Shown in pieces: positions 7,863 to 18,328 of a stretch of 64,000 bases of DNA; position 1 is the stretch's first letter; each line of letters starts with the position of its first letter. The notes under the pieces were generated by a model. That model searched no databases. It saw only the letters and a list, made by a program, of their open reading frames with translations, and was not told the DNA's origin. A program made the position numbers and the translations under genes. Source of the stretch: Globisporangium splendens (taxonomy: Eukaryota; Oomycota; Peronosporomycetes; Pythiales; Pythiaceae); NCBI GenBank assembly GCA_006386115.1, contig VFIW01000039.1, forward strand, positions 1 through 64,000, written 5' to 3'.

Positions 7863-10202
7863 ATGAGTTTCAGCGCGAGATCTGCTTCAAACCCCACCGG
7901 CCGAGGAGGATTTGCTGCTCCGAAGAGCTCTGCATCTGGTAGTAACCCGCTTGGCTCTGGTGCTTCTTTTGCTTGGCATGGCACTTCCGCCACAACTTCT
8001 GCGTTTAGCTCAAACGGTGGTTCGAGTGCATTCGGTACACGTCAGGGTGGAGAGCATTCTGGCTATGGCCGAGTCGGATTTGCCGGTTTAGCACCTCGTC
8101 CTTCTGTAATTGGTACTCCTGGAAACAGCAGCAACCCGTTTGGTGTCCAGTCGTTCGGAACGTCTAGACAGGTGCCTCCTGGACAACTCAACGAGCCACT
8201 CAACTATCCTGGAGTTGCTCCTGGTGTATTTGGCTCTGGAACCTTTACCGTCAATACCAATGGTGACTCTGGCCAGAACACTGGTGGTTGGTTTAAGAAC
8301 CCCCAACATGGAGCAGTCAACCCAATCTCAAACCCGTTTCAATCAAAACCTTCTACGGGTCTTGTGTCTGCACAAAATCCATTTGCAAAAGTTGCAATTG
8401 CAGCTCCAACTACTCCTGCAAATCCTTTCAAGCCCGCCATGATCAATGGCGCCGAGAGCAGATTTCATCCTGGAGTTTCACCGTTTGCTCCTGGAGCCGC
8501 CACGGTTAATCCGTTCACAACTGCGGCAAAAGTCGATAGCCAAAGGTCTCCATTTGGAAGACTTCCATCAGCGTGCTCTTCCATTGGAAGTTGGCCGTCG
8601 ACAGGTAGTTTTTCTAATCCTAATCCTTTCAGCGGTGGCGGTGTTTCAAGCAATGCGTTTGCAGAGCGCAAATCTGGAAATGCTGGAGTGTCCTTGTTTC
8701 AACCGCATCATGATGGGAAAAGTGGTGAGCATGAGGCATTCCCGACCTCCGTGACAGTCCCTGGTGGAACCTGGAAATTCCACCCTCACTCGGAGTCACA
8801 AGTAAATGTCTGCCCTGTGACTGGCACAACCGACAGCGCTTTCAAAATCGCTGGTGGTGCCACCCCTTTTTCAAACAATGATGGTGCCTCGAGATTCAAA
8901 TTCTCTGCTCCAGCAGCCACGTTGAAGTTCAATTTTGCACCGAAAGTTGAGAGTGGCTTTGTTGCTCCCAAGCAGCTTTCTCAGATTCGCACTCCACACC
9001 AATCAATCTCAAAAGTGGCGAATGCGGGGTTCTCTTTCCCTAAGACAGACCCTGTTGGTGGTGCTGAAACCACTTCAGCAGGCATTGCCCCTCCACATGC
9101 TGGATTCACTTTTGACGGGTGTGGCCCACGTAAATCCCTCGGGTCACGCAGTGACGCTGATGTAGCCGCACATGCAAACTTTGATGCTGGCTCGGCACCC
9201 AAGAGTACTGAGCTGGTGCCTTCGGCTCAGCAAGAGAGCTTGATTGCACTTCCAGACGTCAATCCGTACGGCACTGGTTCATATGGAGCTGGGCGTGTCG
9301 AGCTCACAGTAAAAGCTGCGCTGCGCGGGGAACCTTCAGTCACGACCGATGTGTTTTCAACTCCAAAACCAAAGTGCAAAGCTACTCCACCTAGAGCAAA
9401 TCTTGGGCTTCCCAATCACTCAATCTGCACTCCCTTGAAGCTCAATCGTCGAGCACTTGACAGTCGCAACTCGCTGCGAGTGGCTGCGATTCGAAGCGTT
9501 GTTCACTTCAGAGGATCTCCTTATCGGCAGACTGCCAGGAGCTCATCACCGAGCGCAAAAAAAACAGTGAAAGCTCAAGTTGACTTCAGCTTTAAATCTT
9601 CGCTCTTCCGAGACTCACGCTCGAAGAAGGAGCTTGTGCTACGCAGCAATACCGCAGCGACTGTCGCGAATCTTGAGCGACCGGAAACAGTTGAGTCCCA
9701 CTCACTGTCGCCGATTTCGGAGACTCAGGAAGTGACGGCTCATGAGTTCATGACGAGACGCCCACTCAGCCCACTTTGCCCCACGTTGTCCAATCCACAG
9801 TTCAGCACTATTCCCGAGTACTCTCAACTGCGGCAGATGACGAGCGAGGACTTGGCCCAAGTGCACGGTTTCGCCATTCGATCGGCTGAGTACGGAGTTA
9901 TCGAATGGCCGGGCGTAACAGACGTGCGCGGCCTCAATTTGGATGAGATAATCCACTTCTCGGAAGACGAGGTGGTCGTGTACCCCGACAATTACCACGC
10001 AAAGCCTGTGGTTGGGATGGGTCTGAACAAACGCGCGGTTTTGCAGCTGACACACATCTATCCGTCGAAACAGGCATCGAGTGAAGAGGAGATCGCTGCT
10101 TTTGTAGAGCGACTAAAAACCCGCACGCTGCACTTTGGAGGCGTTTTCTTGGATTACGCTGAAAATGGCGGGGTCTGGAAGTTTGAAGTCGAGCATTTTT
10201 AA
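7863..10202 (+). CDS. Short Nup98-like paralogue ending at the autocleavage position, 779 aa
   Basis: The N-terminal 500 residues are low-complexity Gly/Ser/Asn/Phe/Pro. They hold only about five FG pairs but six NPF motifs. A block shared with the neighbouring Nup98-96 follows (NPYGTGSYGAG, FSFKSSLFRDS). The C-terminus (about 645-779) is a Nup98 autopeptidase-like domain: FSTIPEYSQLRQMTSEDLAQV, DVRGLNLDEI, GLNKRAVLQL and GGVWKFEVEHF. The frame stops (TAA) immediately after HF, where Nup98-96 has HF-Ser and cuts itself. Nothing downstream resembles Nup96. I see no GLEBS and no ubiquitin-like domain. It probably acts at the nuclear pore, docked through the domain that in Nup98 binds Nup88 or Nup96, but this is inferred. 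Convergent with the full-length gene, 324 bp apart, so it is likely a local inverted duplicate that diverged. Confidence 0.88.
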   Translation: MSFSARSASNPTGRGGFAAPKSSASGSNPLGSGASFAWHGTSATTSAFSSNGGSSAFGTRQGGEHSGYGRVGFAGLAPRPSVIGTPGNSSNPFGVQSFGTSRQVPPGQLNEPLNYPGVAPGVFGSGTFTVNTNGDSGQNTGGWFKNPQHGAVNPISNPFQSKPSTGLVSAQNPFAKVAIAAPTTPANPFKPAMINGAESRFHPGVSPFAPGAATVNPFTTAAKVDSQRSPFGRLPSACSSIGSWPSTGSFSNPNPFSGGGVSSNAFAERKSGNAGVSLFQPHHDGKSGEHEAFPTSVTVPGGTWKFHPHSESQVNVCPVTGTTDSAFKIAGGATPFSNNDGASRFKFSAPAATLKFNFAPKVESGFVAPKQLSQIRTPHQSISKVANAGFSFPKTDPVGGAETTSAGIAPPHAGFTFDGCGPRKSLGSRSDADVAAHANFDAGSAPKSTELVPSAQQESLIALPDVNPYGTGSYGAGRVELTVKAALRGEPSVTTDVFSTPKPKCKATPPRANLGLPNHSICTPLKLNRRALDSRNSLRVAAIRSVVHFRGSPYRQTARSSSPSAKKTVKAQVDFSFKSSLFRDSRSKKELVLRSNTAATVANLERPETVESHSLSPISETQEVTAHEFMTRRPLSPLCPTLSNPQFSTIPEYSQLRQMTSEDLAQVHGFAIRSAEYGVIEWPGVTDVRGLNLDEIIHFSEDEVVVYPDNYHAKPVVGMGLNKRAVLQLTHIYPSKQASSEEEIAAFVERLKTRTLHFGGVFLDYAENGGVWKFEVEHF

Positions 10203-10526
10203 GAGTTTAGGAGAGCTTTTGTGCATGCTTGCATTCGGAAGATAGGAATGTAGAAGTAGACAGCAACAACAATATCAAATCAATACACTAGACAACTGGA
10301 AGCCAACACACACACACTGTGATTTCGCTCGACTGTGAAAATGCAACAGACAATTCGAAAGCACACTTATGTGCAAACACTTTTGAATGCAATGGATATG
10401 TACGTATTCATGCTGCCGCCGTTCAAGCCGAACGGACAATGATGCAATGCTACTTTCCTCCTTCTCAGTCCTACCTGTTCCTACCGCTCAGTGTCAACAC
10501 CATGAAAATAAGCTGGAGCCACTTCA
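10203..10526. other. Shared 3' region between convergent nucleoporin genes
   Basis: Holds the 3' ends and presumably the polyadenylation sites of both genes (AATCAATACA around 10278, CACACACACA at 10308). No gene seen. Confidence 0.6.
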
Positions 10527-13500
10527 TCAATACGATCGCCAATCGAGGAAGGTCGAGCACAGGTTGAGCAACTGGGTAGTGCGATACGATTCGACAAACT
10601 TGGTCTCCCGTCCTGTGGTCAAACTTGAAAGGTTGCCCAAAAAATCTGGTCGCAACTCCAAAGGTACTTCATTCGACGGCGAGCTGAAACCTTGCTGCTC
10701 TTGCGTGTATGACAGGATCTTCTGAAGTTGCACGGCTTGCGTTGCCAGCGAAACGATCATCGATGCCAACGACGTTCGGGCGACCAGCTTCTCCTTTTTC
10801 GCGATCGTGTCTGACTTCTCAGTGCCAGCAGACGAGTCGCGGATACTGGACAACTGCTGCGAGAGAGCGAGCACACGCTGCAAGTATTCTTCTTCGCGGC
10901 CAACTTCCAAACCGTCTTGCTTTTCTAAACGCAGATACTCGAGGAGTAAGCCTCCGCCAACCGCATACCCGGACACGCAACTTTGCCATTGCGAAATTGC
11001 CATCGCGCCACCTTCAAGTTCAGACAGCAACTGAAAAAGCATTTCCTTCTCACCAGTGAACAAGCACGATGGGGCAACGTGTGCGACCAAGCACAGATGC
11101 GCTTCTTCGTAACGACGAGCTGCCATCCAATGAGCAATCTGTTCGTGATACTCGTTCTTCGAAATTGCTTGAATCGCCAGAGCTTCACTAACCCACTCCG
11201 ATGGAATATTCAAGCGAGCACAAAGACTCTCTCGCTTCGCTGCGTCTCCCAAAAGCATGTCCGCGTTTCGAAAAAGGATCCCACGGCATGTGTCTACGCG
11301 CTCCGACGGGCTTGAAATATTGAGAGCAACGTACACTGCTTCCTCCCACATGCCCATACTCTCCAGCTGACGGATGAAGTTCTGGTGAATGTGCGACTCC
11401 CACTTACGATCAATTTTATACCCGATCGCACGCAGAACGCTGTGAAGATGCCAACTGAGCTCATAATCCAAATGGTAGAAACGTCCACTCATAAACCCGC
11501 TTGGAGACAGCACGTTGCAAAGCGACACAGCGTCACCAATGTACAACTTCATCACCTCCATCAGTAAATCGTCCTTCTTGTCTGCAAACCGTGACGCTGG
11601 GGCACTCGCCATACTTTTCGTCACTGCGTCTATGTAAACAGTGACAGCTGACTTCAACGACGTCGCTGGACCACGCTTAAACCAGAAGAAAAGCGCCAGA
11701 CACGCCACCCATGGCATGATCTTTCCCTCTTTAGCAGTAAACACTTCGACACTACCGGCAAGCAAGCTGTAGACAAGAACCAATTCAGGTTCCATGTACT
11801 CGATGGTGCCATCTTCGTTCCACTGGGATAACTGGTTAAGCAAAAGACTGCGGAAGTCGGAACCTTCGTATGTCAACGCTTGAGAAATGAGCGTCGCGAG
11901 TCGAAAATCACCGCATTCCATCGCCATTTCAGCAGCCTCTCCGATACGATGCTGGCAAATCAAACGAAGAACACCGTTTTGACTAGGAAATTCGGTCCCG
12001 GTCATGGTTTCACCTGATGAGTAGACAGAAAGAAGAGTTTCTTCGAACCATTTCGACATTGCTTCACGTCGCAAATCAACAGTCTGAAATGTCTCCAGGT
12101 TTTCACTTTCGTTGACGTCATCGCGTGCAGCTAGCGGGTAAAATTCACCACCAGAACCAGCAGCCCCATATTCTTGACCCCATAGAGCTTGAACCAGCCG
12201 CCAAAGCAGCGCAGTGTTTCGATAAGAAGACGAGCGTGGGTTTTTCTTGACCACAGTGTCGGCGTAGTCGACGTATTTGTGAAGACAGCGGACAAGATTA
12301 TCGTCTGATGGAAGTGAGTACTCGGGAGGGCACACTGACGGAGCAGCAGTGCCCTCCCCTTCGAGAAAATCCAGCCCTTTGTTTCCAGCTGAAATTCTCC
12401 ACTTGTTGGAGCAGTCGTAGTGCAGCTCCAAGCCCTGCTTCACCAAAGACTTCTTTTCTTCTGATATCTTCAATGGAAATTCAATGCAAACACGATGCGT
12501 CGCACGCTCTTCGAAACGTTCCTTGCGGGCAGACAAGAGTTTTCCAACGTTCACCAGCTCTCCATTTGGACCCCATGAGCAACGAAACGAGCGAGCCATG
12601 AACATTCCAGCATCCACGTGGTTCCGCGCGACATGAGATTTCGGAGCAGAAACTTGAAGCATCATCTGGTACGTTGTCGACTTGCTTCCCTTCAAAGCAC
12701 TCATCGTATCGTTGTCAACACCTAATGGCTTGAGAGGTGGAGCCGAGTCGACCGGAAATGCATCACTCGTCTTCAACGGTACAGCCAACGGTTCTGGTTC
12801 ATCAAAACCAAGGTCAAACGAAGGCTCTCCAATATGCTCAACAATACTGCTCGAGTTCGCTTGAGTAGAGTATCCTTCGTTGGATGGGCCGGCCGTACCA
12901 GCTGGGTTCCAAAAAGACGCCACAGTTTTCGGATTGCTCACACTCGCATTACTACCATACATGGCAGACTTTCGCAAGATACCAGCGCGCTCGGAGGAAA
13001 AAACAGCATTACTCGGAAGAGAAGCAAATGGACGACCAACGGTGCCCATCTTCACTTCGTTCTTGGTGCCCACCGACCCAGTTCCGTATTCATCCATGTC
13101 AACATCGCCCTCTGTGTGTTCGTCATCGTCGTCCTCATCGTCGTCATCGAAGCCATACCGACTGAAATGCTCAACACGGAATCTCCAAATTCCATTCGCG
13201 GCAGAATAATCCAAGAACGTGGCACCAATGTCGTTTGTTCGTTGCTTCACTTTCTCCTTGTAAGCGTCTGCACTCGTCGATTTGCGAGGAGGGAAGATAC
13301 CAAGCAGCTCGACAATGGCGGGTTTGTTGAGGCCTGTGCCAAGCTCGTGCTTGTGGTCATCATCCTTGTACACAATGACTTCTTTCTTCTCGAAAAAGAC
13401 AAGTTCATCTAGATTGAGGTGCCGGACATCAGTCTTTCCGATCCACTGCACAGACCCCAAACCTTTGCATCCAACAGTAAAGCTTTCCACCTGGGACAGC

Positions 13501-16500
13501 TCGCTGTCAGTCATCTTCTGCAAACCGTCATACGAGGGAACAGTGTAATAGTTTTCGTTTTTCAGAATTGGGCAGGACGATGCAGACGGGGCTCGGTTTC
13601 TTGGAGATGCACTTTGAAACGCTGCTCCATCTTCCTCTTCACGAATAGCCGCAGCTAAAAAGTCATCATACGACATAAAACGCTTTCCGGTCTTCGACGC
13701 TTCGTCGTTTGACTTCGAGTCTTGTTTCTTCTTCAAAAGCGAGGAGTACGTTGCATCCCCTTCTGGCTTCTTCTCTTCCTGCTCGTGATCTTCAATCACC
13801 ACAACATCTACAACGTCGCCTTCTTTAAGCCGCAAGTTTTCCACGGTGAGCGAATCTTGGACAATACGACCTTTCCACACCAATTCGATATCACTGATTC
13901 CAGTTTTAGACGTCGTTGATCGCAACACTTGCTTCACTTCGTTTCGTGCATTTTTGATTGTACTGTGTCCGTGAAGTCGCAGCGTAAAAGACTTTCGGTT
14001 GGTGAGATTCCGGAAGAACACAGGATAATTTCCGTCGTAATCAGGCTTCAGTGCGCGGTTTCTAGTAGAGTTGCTGGAGACATCGTTCACATCCGATCTC
14101 TCGTCGTCTTCCACATAAGGAATAACAGACGCTCTTGAGCCAGTTCCACGAGACGAAGAATCGGTGCGGCTTTGCTCCGTCTTATCAATAACCAACTTCT
14201 TAGCAACCGAATTGCGGAACAACGATGAAGAAAACTTGAATTCGTCGTCTTGAGTTGCACCGGAGTCTGAACCCGAACGAAGAATACTTCCATTTCCAGA
14301 GCTCAACGATCCAGTCGAAAACGACGAAAAACGATTCTTGGAACCCTTAAACGTGCTTCGGATGAATGAGACTGGGACGGAAGAACGGCCAGTAACCAGT
14401 TGCCGGCGAGTGGATAACGAAGACTCCATTGGACCTCTTGGGAGACCAATGTCGTCTGTGAATGAGTTCAGTCGAGACACACTCGATCCAGTTTTTATGG
14501 TTTGAAGACCCAATGCAGCATTCACGTTTTGCTCAACTAGACCAGCACCAAATGAGCCTGCACCGTATGGATTCACGTCAGGAGCAGCGACCAGGTTTTG
14601 AGGTTGCGCTGGTGCTGCCTGGGCCTGAGGTTGGGTTGCTCCAAACAAACTTCCCCCTGAAGAGCCAAAGCCAAGCTGAGGAGTCGCAGTGGCCGTACCA
14701 GTAGAGCCAAACCCTCCGAACCCACCGCTGGTACTTCCGAAGCTACTTCCACCGAGACCAAATCCAGTACTTCCAGCGGTGGAAGTGCCTGCAGGTGCTC
14801 CAAACAAAGAAGATGAGCCTGTAGACGTGGATCCGAAGAGGCTTCCAGTTGGAGCTGCAGTTGTAGACCCAAACAAACTGCTGCCAGCAGGCTTCGCTCC
14901 AAACAAACTTGAGCCACCTGCTGCTGGAGCAGAGGTACCACCGAAGTTAAACCCGCCAGTCGAGGTTCCAGCAGCAGGAGCAGAGCCAAAGAGCGACGTT
15001 GATCCGAGGGGCTGAGAAGTCGCAGTACCAAACACGCTCGTTCCAGTCGACCCAAAGGCACTGCCGGTGGAAGTACCAAAACTTCCAGTCGAAGCACTTC
15101 CGCCAAAACTGAATCCGGTAGATGTCGCAGGTTTTGGTGTGGTTGTTCCAAACGAAAACGACGAGCCACCAGCGGTACCAGCAGGGTTACTGCCAAACAA
15201 AGAAGTAGCCGCGGCGGGTTGGGAGCCAAACGATGAGAAACTGCTGGTCGCAGGTGACGCAGCTGGAGTACTGCCAAATCCGCCAAATCCACTTGACGTC
15301 GCAGGTTTTCCAAAAGCTGACGAAGTGCCGAATCCTCCTCCAGTTGCAGGAGCAGTTGTCGCACCGAATCCAAATCCACTTTGCGGTTGAGAAGTCGGAG
15401 TTGCGCCGAACGAGCTTCCAAATCCACCTGACGATCCGAACCCTCCAGTTGCCGCACCAGTGGTTGCACCGAACGCAGACGTAGCTGGTGCTCCAAAGCC
15501 ACTGCTCATTGGTTGACTAACTGCTGGAGTGCCAAATCCTGACGCTGGTCGAGCACCTCCTCCAAATAGACTACCACCAGCCGCTGGTTGGGTGCCAAAC
15601 CCTCCAAACGCGCTTGTGGTTCCAGGAGCAGTAGCGCCAAAACCACCCGTTGAGGACGCACCAAATGCGCTGGTCGTAGAAGTCGAACCAAATGCCGACG
15701 TGGTGCTTCCGAATCCACCGGCTGAACCGAACGCTGACGAGGCAGCAGGTTGCGTAGCTGAACCACCAAAGGCACTTGGTGCTGACCCAAATGCGCCAGC
15801 TCCGGTTACATTCGATGCTGCTGCTGATGGAGCATTCAAAGCTGCAACAGCAGCGGCCGCTGCAGGGTCGGTGCGCTTCAAATAATCTTCATAACGAAGC
15901 TCTTCCACGGACTTGTGAGAGTACGCAGGCATTTTCGAAATGGTAATGTAGTTTCCAGTCCCTGTGCCCGTTGGCTCTGCTTCGTGTGTTGGCTGGTACG
16001 GAGGGTTGCCCGTCCCCACTTGTGGAGCGCCTCCCATGGCGCTTGGAGCAGCTCCAAAAGCGCTACTGCCAAAGCCAGTCGATGCTGGTGCGCCAAACGC
16101 GCTCGTTGTCGTCGTACTTCCAAACGGACTTTTCGCTGCTGATCCAAACGCACCGCCTCCACCGCCGAAAACACTGCCCGTGGAAGGAGATGGCGTCGTT
16201 GAGCCAAAAGCCGACGTACCGCTTCCAAAGCCACTCGTGGTGCCACTTCCAAAAGCCGATGTCGCTGGTTGAGCTGCGCCACCGCCAAACACACTCGTCG
16301 AGCCAAATGGACTCGCGCCCGCTGCTGGTTTTGCCCCAAACGGGGACGCCGCCGCCGTGCTTCCAAACGCTGACCCGGTACCGGCAGCTGGTGCGCCAAA
16401 ACCGCCGAACCCAGAGGTTCCGGCTCCAAATCCACTTGACGTGATTGTCGATGCGCCGAACCCCGTGGAAGGGTTAGCTGCAGCGCCAAAGCCGCTTGTT

Positions 16501-16805
16501 CCTGTCGCGGTTCCAGTGCTGAACGATCCGAATCCCGTCGCTGCTGGCTGGGCACCAAATGTACTCGTTGGGGCGGTGCCGAAACCTCCAAAGCTGGTCG
16601 CCGCTGGTTTTGCGGCACCGAACGCACTGGTCGCTCCGGTGTTCGCACCAAATGCAGAGGGCGCTGCGCCGAACGTAGACGCCGTGCCTCCGCCGAAAGG
16701 AGACGCAGCTGCCGGCTGCGCGGCGGCACCGAATGCGCTCGTGGGGTTACTCGCGCCGAAGCCGCCAAAGCCCGAGTTCGTCCCTCCTCCGAATGAGAAC
16801 GACAT
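10527..16805 (-). CDS. NUP98: Nup98-Nup96 precursor, 2092 aa, with internal ubiquitin-like domain
   Basis: Nuclear pore precursor. Residues 1-280 and 330-800 are dense FG repeats (FGG, FGA, SLFG). A GLEBS motif for Gle2/Rae1 binding lies at about 283-309 (HKSVEELRYEDYLKR). A block NPYGAGSFGAG at about 745 and FKFSSSLFRNS follow. A beta-grasp, ubiquitin-like domain lies at about 923-1008 (SFTLRLHGHSTIKNARNEV, GRIVQDSLTVENLRLKEGD). The autopeptidase domain is at about 1081-1214 and ends HF-S1215, with His1213 and Ser1215 in place. After a DDDDEDDDDE stretch comes the Nup96 helical scaffold (about 1215-2092). Self-cleavage should give Nup98 (1-1214) and Nup96 (878 aa), the latter for the Y complex. 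It is one uninterrupted exon. ATG at 16805 begins MSFSFGGG, a normal Nup98 start. The family call is firm; the ubiquitin-like domain is read from its pattern. Confidence 0.95.
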   Translation of the reverse strand: MSFSFGGGTNSGFGGFGASNPTSAFGAAAQPAAASPFGGGTASTFGAAPSAFGANTGATSAFGAAKPAATSFGGFGTAPTSTFGAQPAATGFGSFSTGTATGTSGFGAAANPSTGFGASTITSSGFGAGTSGFGGFGAPAAGTGSAFGSTAAASPFGAKPAAGASPFGSTSVFGGGAAQPATSAFGSGTTSGFGSGTSAFGSTTPSPSTGSVFGGGGGAFGSAAKSPFGSTTTTSAFGAPASTGFGSSAFGAAPSAMGGAPQVGTGNPPYQPTHEAEPTGTGTGNYITISKMPAYSHKSVEELRYEDYLKRTDPAAAAAVAALNAPSAAASNVTGAGAFGSAPSAFGGSATQPAASSAFGSAGGFGSTTSAFGSTSTTSAFGASSTGGFGATAPGTTSAFGGFGTQPAAGGSLFGGGARPASGFGTPAVSQPMSSGFGAPATSAFGATTGAATGGFGSSGGFGSSFGATPTSQPQSGFGFGATTAPATGGGFGTSSAFGKPATSSGFGGFGSTPAASPATSSFSSFGSQPAAATSLFGSNPAGTAGGSSFSFGTTTPKPATSTGFSFGGSASTGSFGTSTGSAFGSTGTSVFGTATSQPLGSTSLFGSAPAAGTSTGGFNFGGTSAPAAGGSSLFGAKPAGSSLFGSTTAAPTGSLFGSTSTGSSSLFGAPAGTSTAGSTGFGLGGSSFGSTSGGFGGFGSTGTATATPQLGFGSSGGSLFGATQPQAQAAPAQPQNLVAAPDVNPYGAGSFGAGLVEQNVNAALGLQTIKTGSSVSRLNSFTDDIGLPRGPMESSLSTRRQLVTGRSSVPVSFIRSTFKGSKNRFSSFSTGSLSSGNGSILRSGSDSGATQDDEFKFSSSLFRNSVAKKLVIDKTEQSRTDSSSRGTGSRASVIPYVEDDERSDVNDVSSNSTRNRALKPDYDGNYPVFFRNLTNRKSFTLRLHGHSTIKNARNEVKQVLRSTTSKTGISDIELVWKGRIVQDSLTVENLRLKEGDVVDVVVIEDHEQEEKKPEGDATYSSLLKKKQDSKSNDEASKTGKRFMSYDDFLAAAIREEEDGAAFQSASPRNRAPSASSCPILKNENYYTVPSYDGLQKMTDSELSQVESFTVGCKGLGSVQWIGKTDVRHLNLDELVFFEKKEVIVYKDDDHKHELGTGLNKPAIVELLGIFPPRKSTSADAYKEKVKQRTNDIGATFLDYSAANGIWRFRVEHFSRYGFDDDDEDDDDEHTEGDVDMDEYGTGSVGTKNEVKMGTVGRPFASLPSNAVFSSERAGILRKSAMYGSNASVSNPKTVASFWNPAGTAGPSNEGYSTQANSSSIVEHIGEPSFDLGFDEPEPLAVPLKTSDAFPVDSAPPLKPLGVDNDTMSALKGSKSTTYQMMLQVSAPKSHVARNHVDAGMFMARSFRCSWGPNGELVNVGKLLSARKERFEERATHRVCIEFPLKISEEKKSLVKQGLELHYDCSNKWRISAGNKGLDFLEGEGTAAPSVCPPEYSLPSDDNLVRCLHKYVDYADTVVKKNPRSSSYRNTALLWRLVQALWGQEYGAAGSGGEFYPLAARDDVNESENLETFQTVDLRREAMSKWFEETLLSVYSSGETMTGTEFPSQNGVLRLICQHRIGEAAEMAMECGDFRLATLISQALTYEGSDFRSLLLNQLSQWNEDGTIEYMEPELVLVYSLLAGSVEVFTAKEGKIMPWVACLALFFWFKRGPATSLKSAVTVYIDAVTKSMASAPASRFADKKDDLLMEVMKLYIGDAVSLCNVLSPSGFMSGRFYHLDYELSWHLHSVLRAIGYKIDRKWESHIHQNFIRQLESMGMWEEAVYVALNISSPSERVDTCRGILFRNADMLLGDAAKRESLCARLNIPSEWVSEALAIQAISKNEYHEQIAHWMAARRYEEAHLCLVAHVAPSCLFTGEKEMLFQLLSELEGGAMAISQWQSCVSGYAVGGGLLLEYLRLEKQDGLEVGREEEYLQRVLALSQQLSSIRDSSAGTEKSDTIAKKEKLVARTSLASMIVSLATQAVQLQKILSYTQEQQGFSSPSNEVPLELRPDFLGNLSSLTTGRETKFVESYRTTQLLNLCSTFLDWRSY

Positions 16806-18213
16806 GGCTGAAGACAGGGAGCACGTGCTTCACTTGGCCGCTCTCTCTCTCTCTCTCTTTGTCGCTGTCTTTGTCGCTGTCTGCGCTGTCGTCGCGAGGG
16901 TGCGTGTAGGAAGAACGAACGTGTTTCCCACCACTTTCACTCGTTTGCTCCACAGAGTGTTTCTCTCTATTGGACGGGCTTGTCGACGCTGACCCTTTCG
17001 CAACCAAACATCCTGGGTTGAAAAACCTCACGAGCCGAGTAAAACCCTCGTCAAGTGCTGCAAAAATGGCGAATATGCATTTCGACAGTGCGAGTTTCCT
17101 GCGACTGTTTGTCTTTACTATACAACACTGGGATGCAGTTAGTCCGTGTTATTGAAATAAACAGTATCGAGTTGGTGTGTGGGCTAATCGAGTTGGTGGG
17201 TTGAAATCAAAGTATGCATTTATAGAGCGCAATTAAACGCCAGTGTGTGCCATGATAGTAGCCAACCCTTCATGCACATAGCCAAGTATATTGAAATTAG
17301 CAGCATTTTGCACTTGTGTCCCAATGACCCAGCCCAAACGAGTACATATTCACACAAAGACTGCACCAAAGAAGTTGCATTGAGTGTCCTCTAAAACTTT
17401 CCTCGTCACTCGACAAAGGCTCAGTGGACACAGCAGGTGAGCTGCTTGTGATGACGGTCTCTGTGGACGCATCAACCGTATTCGAAGCAACTCCCTCTGC
17501 TCGTCTCTGTGACTTCTTTTGCAAAATGGACCCAGAAGCAACCATACTCACCCAAAGCAACACGCGCTGGTGCATTCTAACGTGCGTGCTGTTCGTGAAT
17601 GCTCGGTCTCGAATTGGTCGAACTCGTTTTCGATATTTCTGGCTTTGGCTCGGATTGTTCACTGCCGTCTTGCTCAGATTCTCAATTTGGCAATATTAGA
17701 TTAACAGGTTTACTATTTATGGGGAGATCAACAGTTTACTATTTGGAGGACGATTGAGTGCGCACCAGCTCAAAGCGAACTTTGCTCTGTCTGGATCATG
17801 TATAACTTAGTACAGTACATTGAGTCAGCCTTGAAGTCTTCGATCCAAACTTTGAAAAATCGGCAGCCGATGTGCCATTGCTCCTGGTTGAGGACAGCGA
17901 GTCGCGCCATCGGGAAGCACGCAGCATCTTTTGCATACACTATGCAGCAAGTTATGACACTCCAGTGTTAAGAAATGACGCACTCTCAAAGAGACAAATG
18001 CATCCTCAAAAATGGTACGTCTTAATTCAATGCCTCAACATATTCCGTTGCCATCCGCTTGCGGGACTGGCGTAAACATCCACGGCACAAGCACAACGAC
18101 CTGTACAGTGATGCATTCGTTTTGTGGCACGCACACTCGGTGCGTGATATAACAGGAGCCAAATGGCTGCAGTTATCAAACGAAATAGTAATACAAACCC
18201 AAAGCATAGATCG
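16806..18213. other. Intergenic, nothing supported
   Basis: The Nup98-96 promoter side has a CT microsatellite (16841-16858) and GTCGCTGTCTTT repeats. A minus-strand frame at 17297-17662 begins with GTG and has no domain. No gene seen. Confidence 0.55.
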
Positions 18214-18328
18214 CGCTGTTGCATCGATTGATTAATTGCTCATTGTTTGCAAACTTGTATGATGAAACAACTAAAAGGAGAAAAGCATAATAGGGACTGC
18301 AGCTGACAACACACACACCCTAGTAAAA

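Noticed and set aside
14573..16768. Long frames in other phases of the Nup98 FG region (309, 296, 211 codons)
   Set aside because: Repeat-encoded low-complexity sequence (Leu/Arg- or Pro/Asn-rich) that shadows the FG frame.
17297..17662. 121-codon minus-strand frame
   Set aside because: Starts with GTG, no domain, lies in AT-richer DNA between genes.
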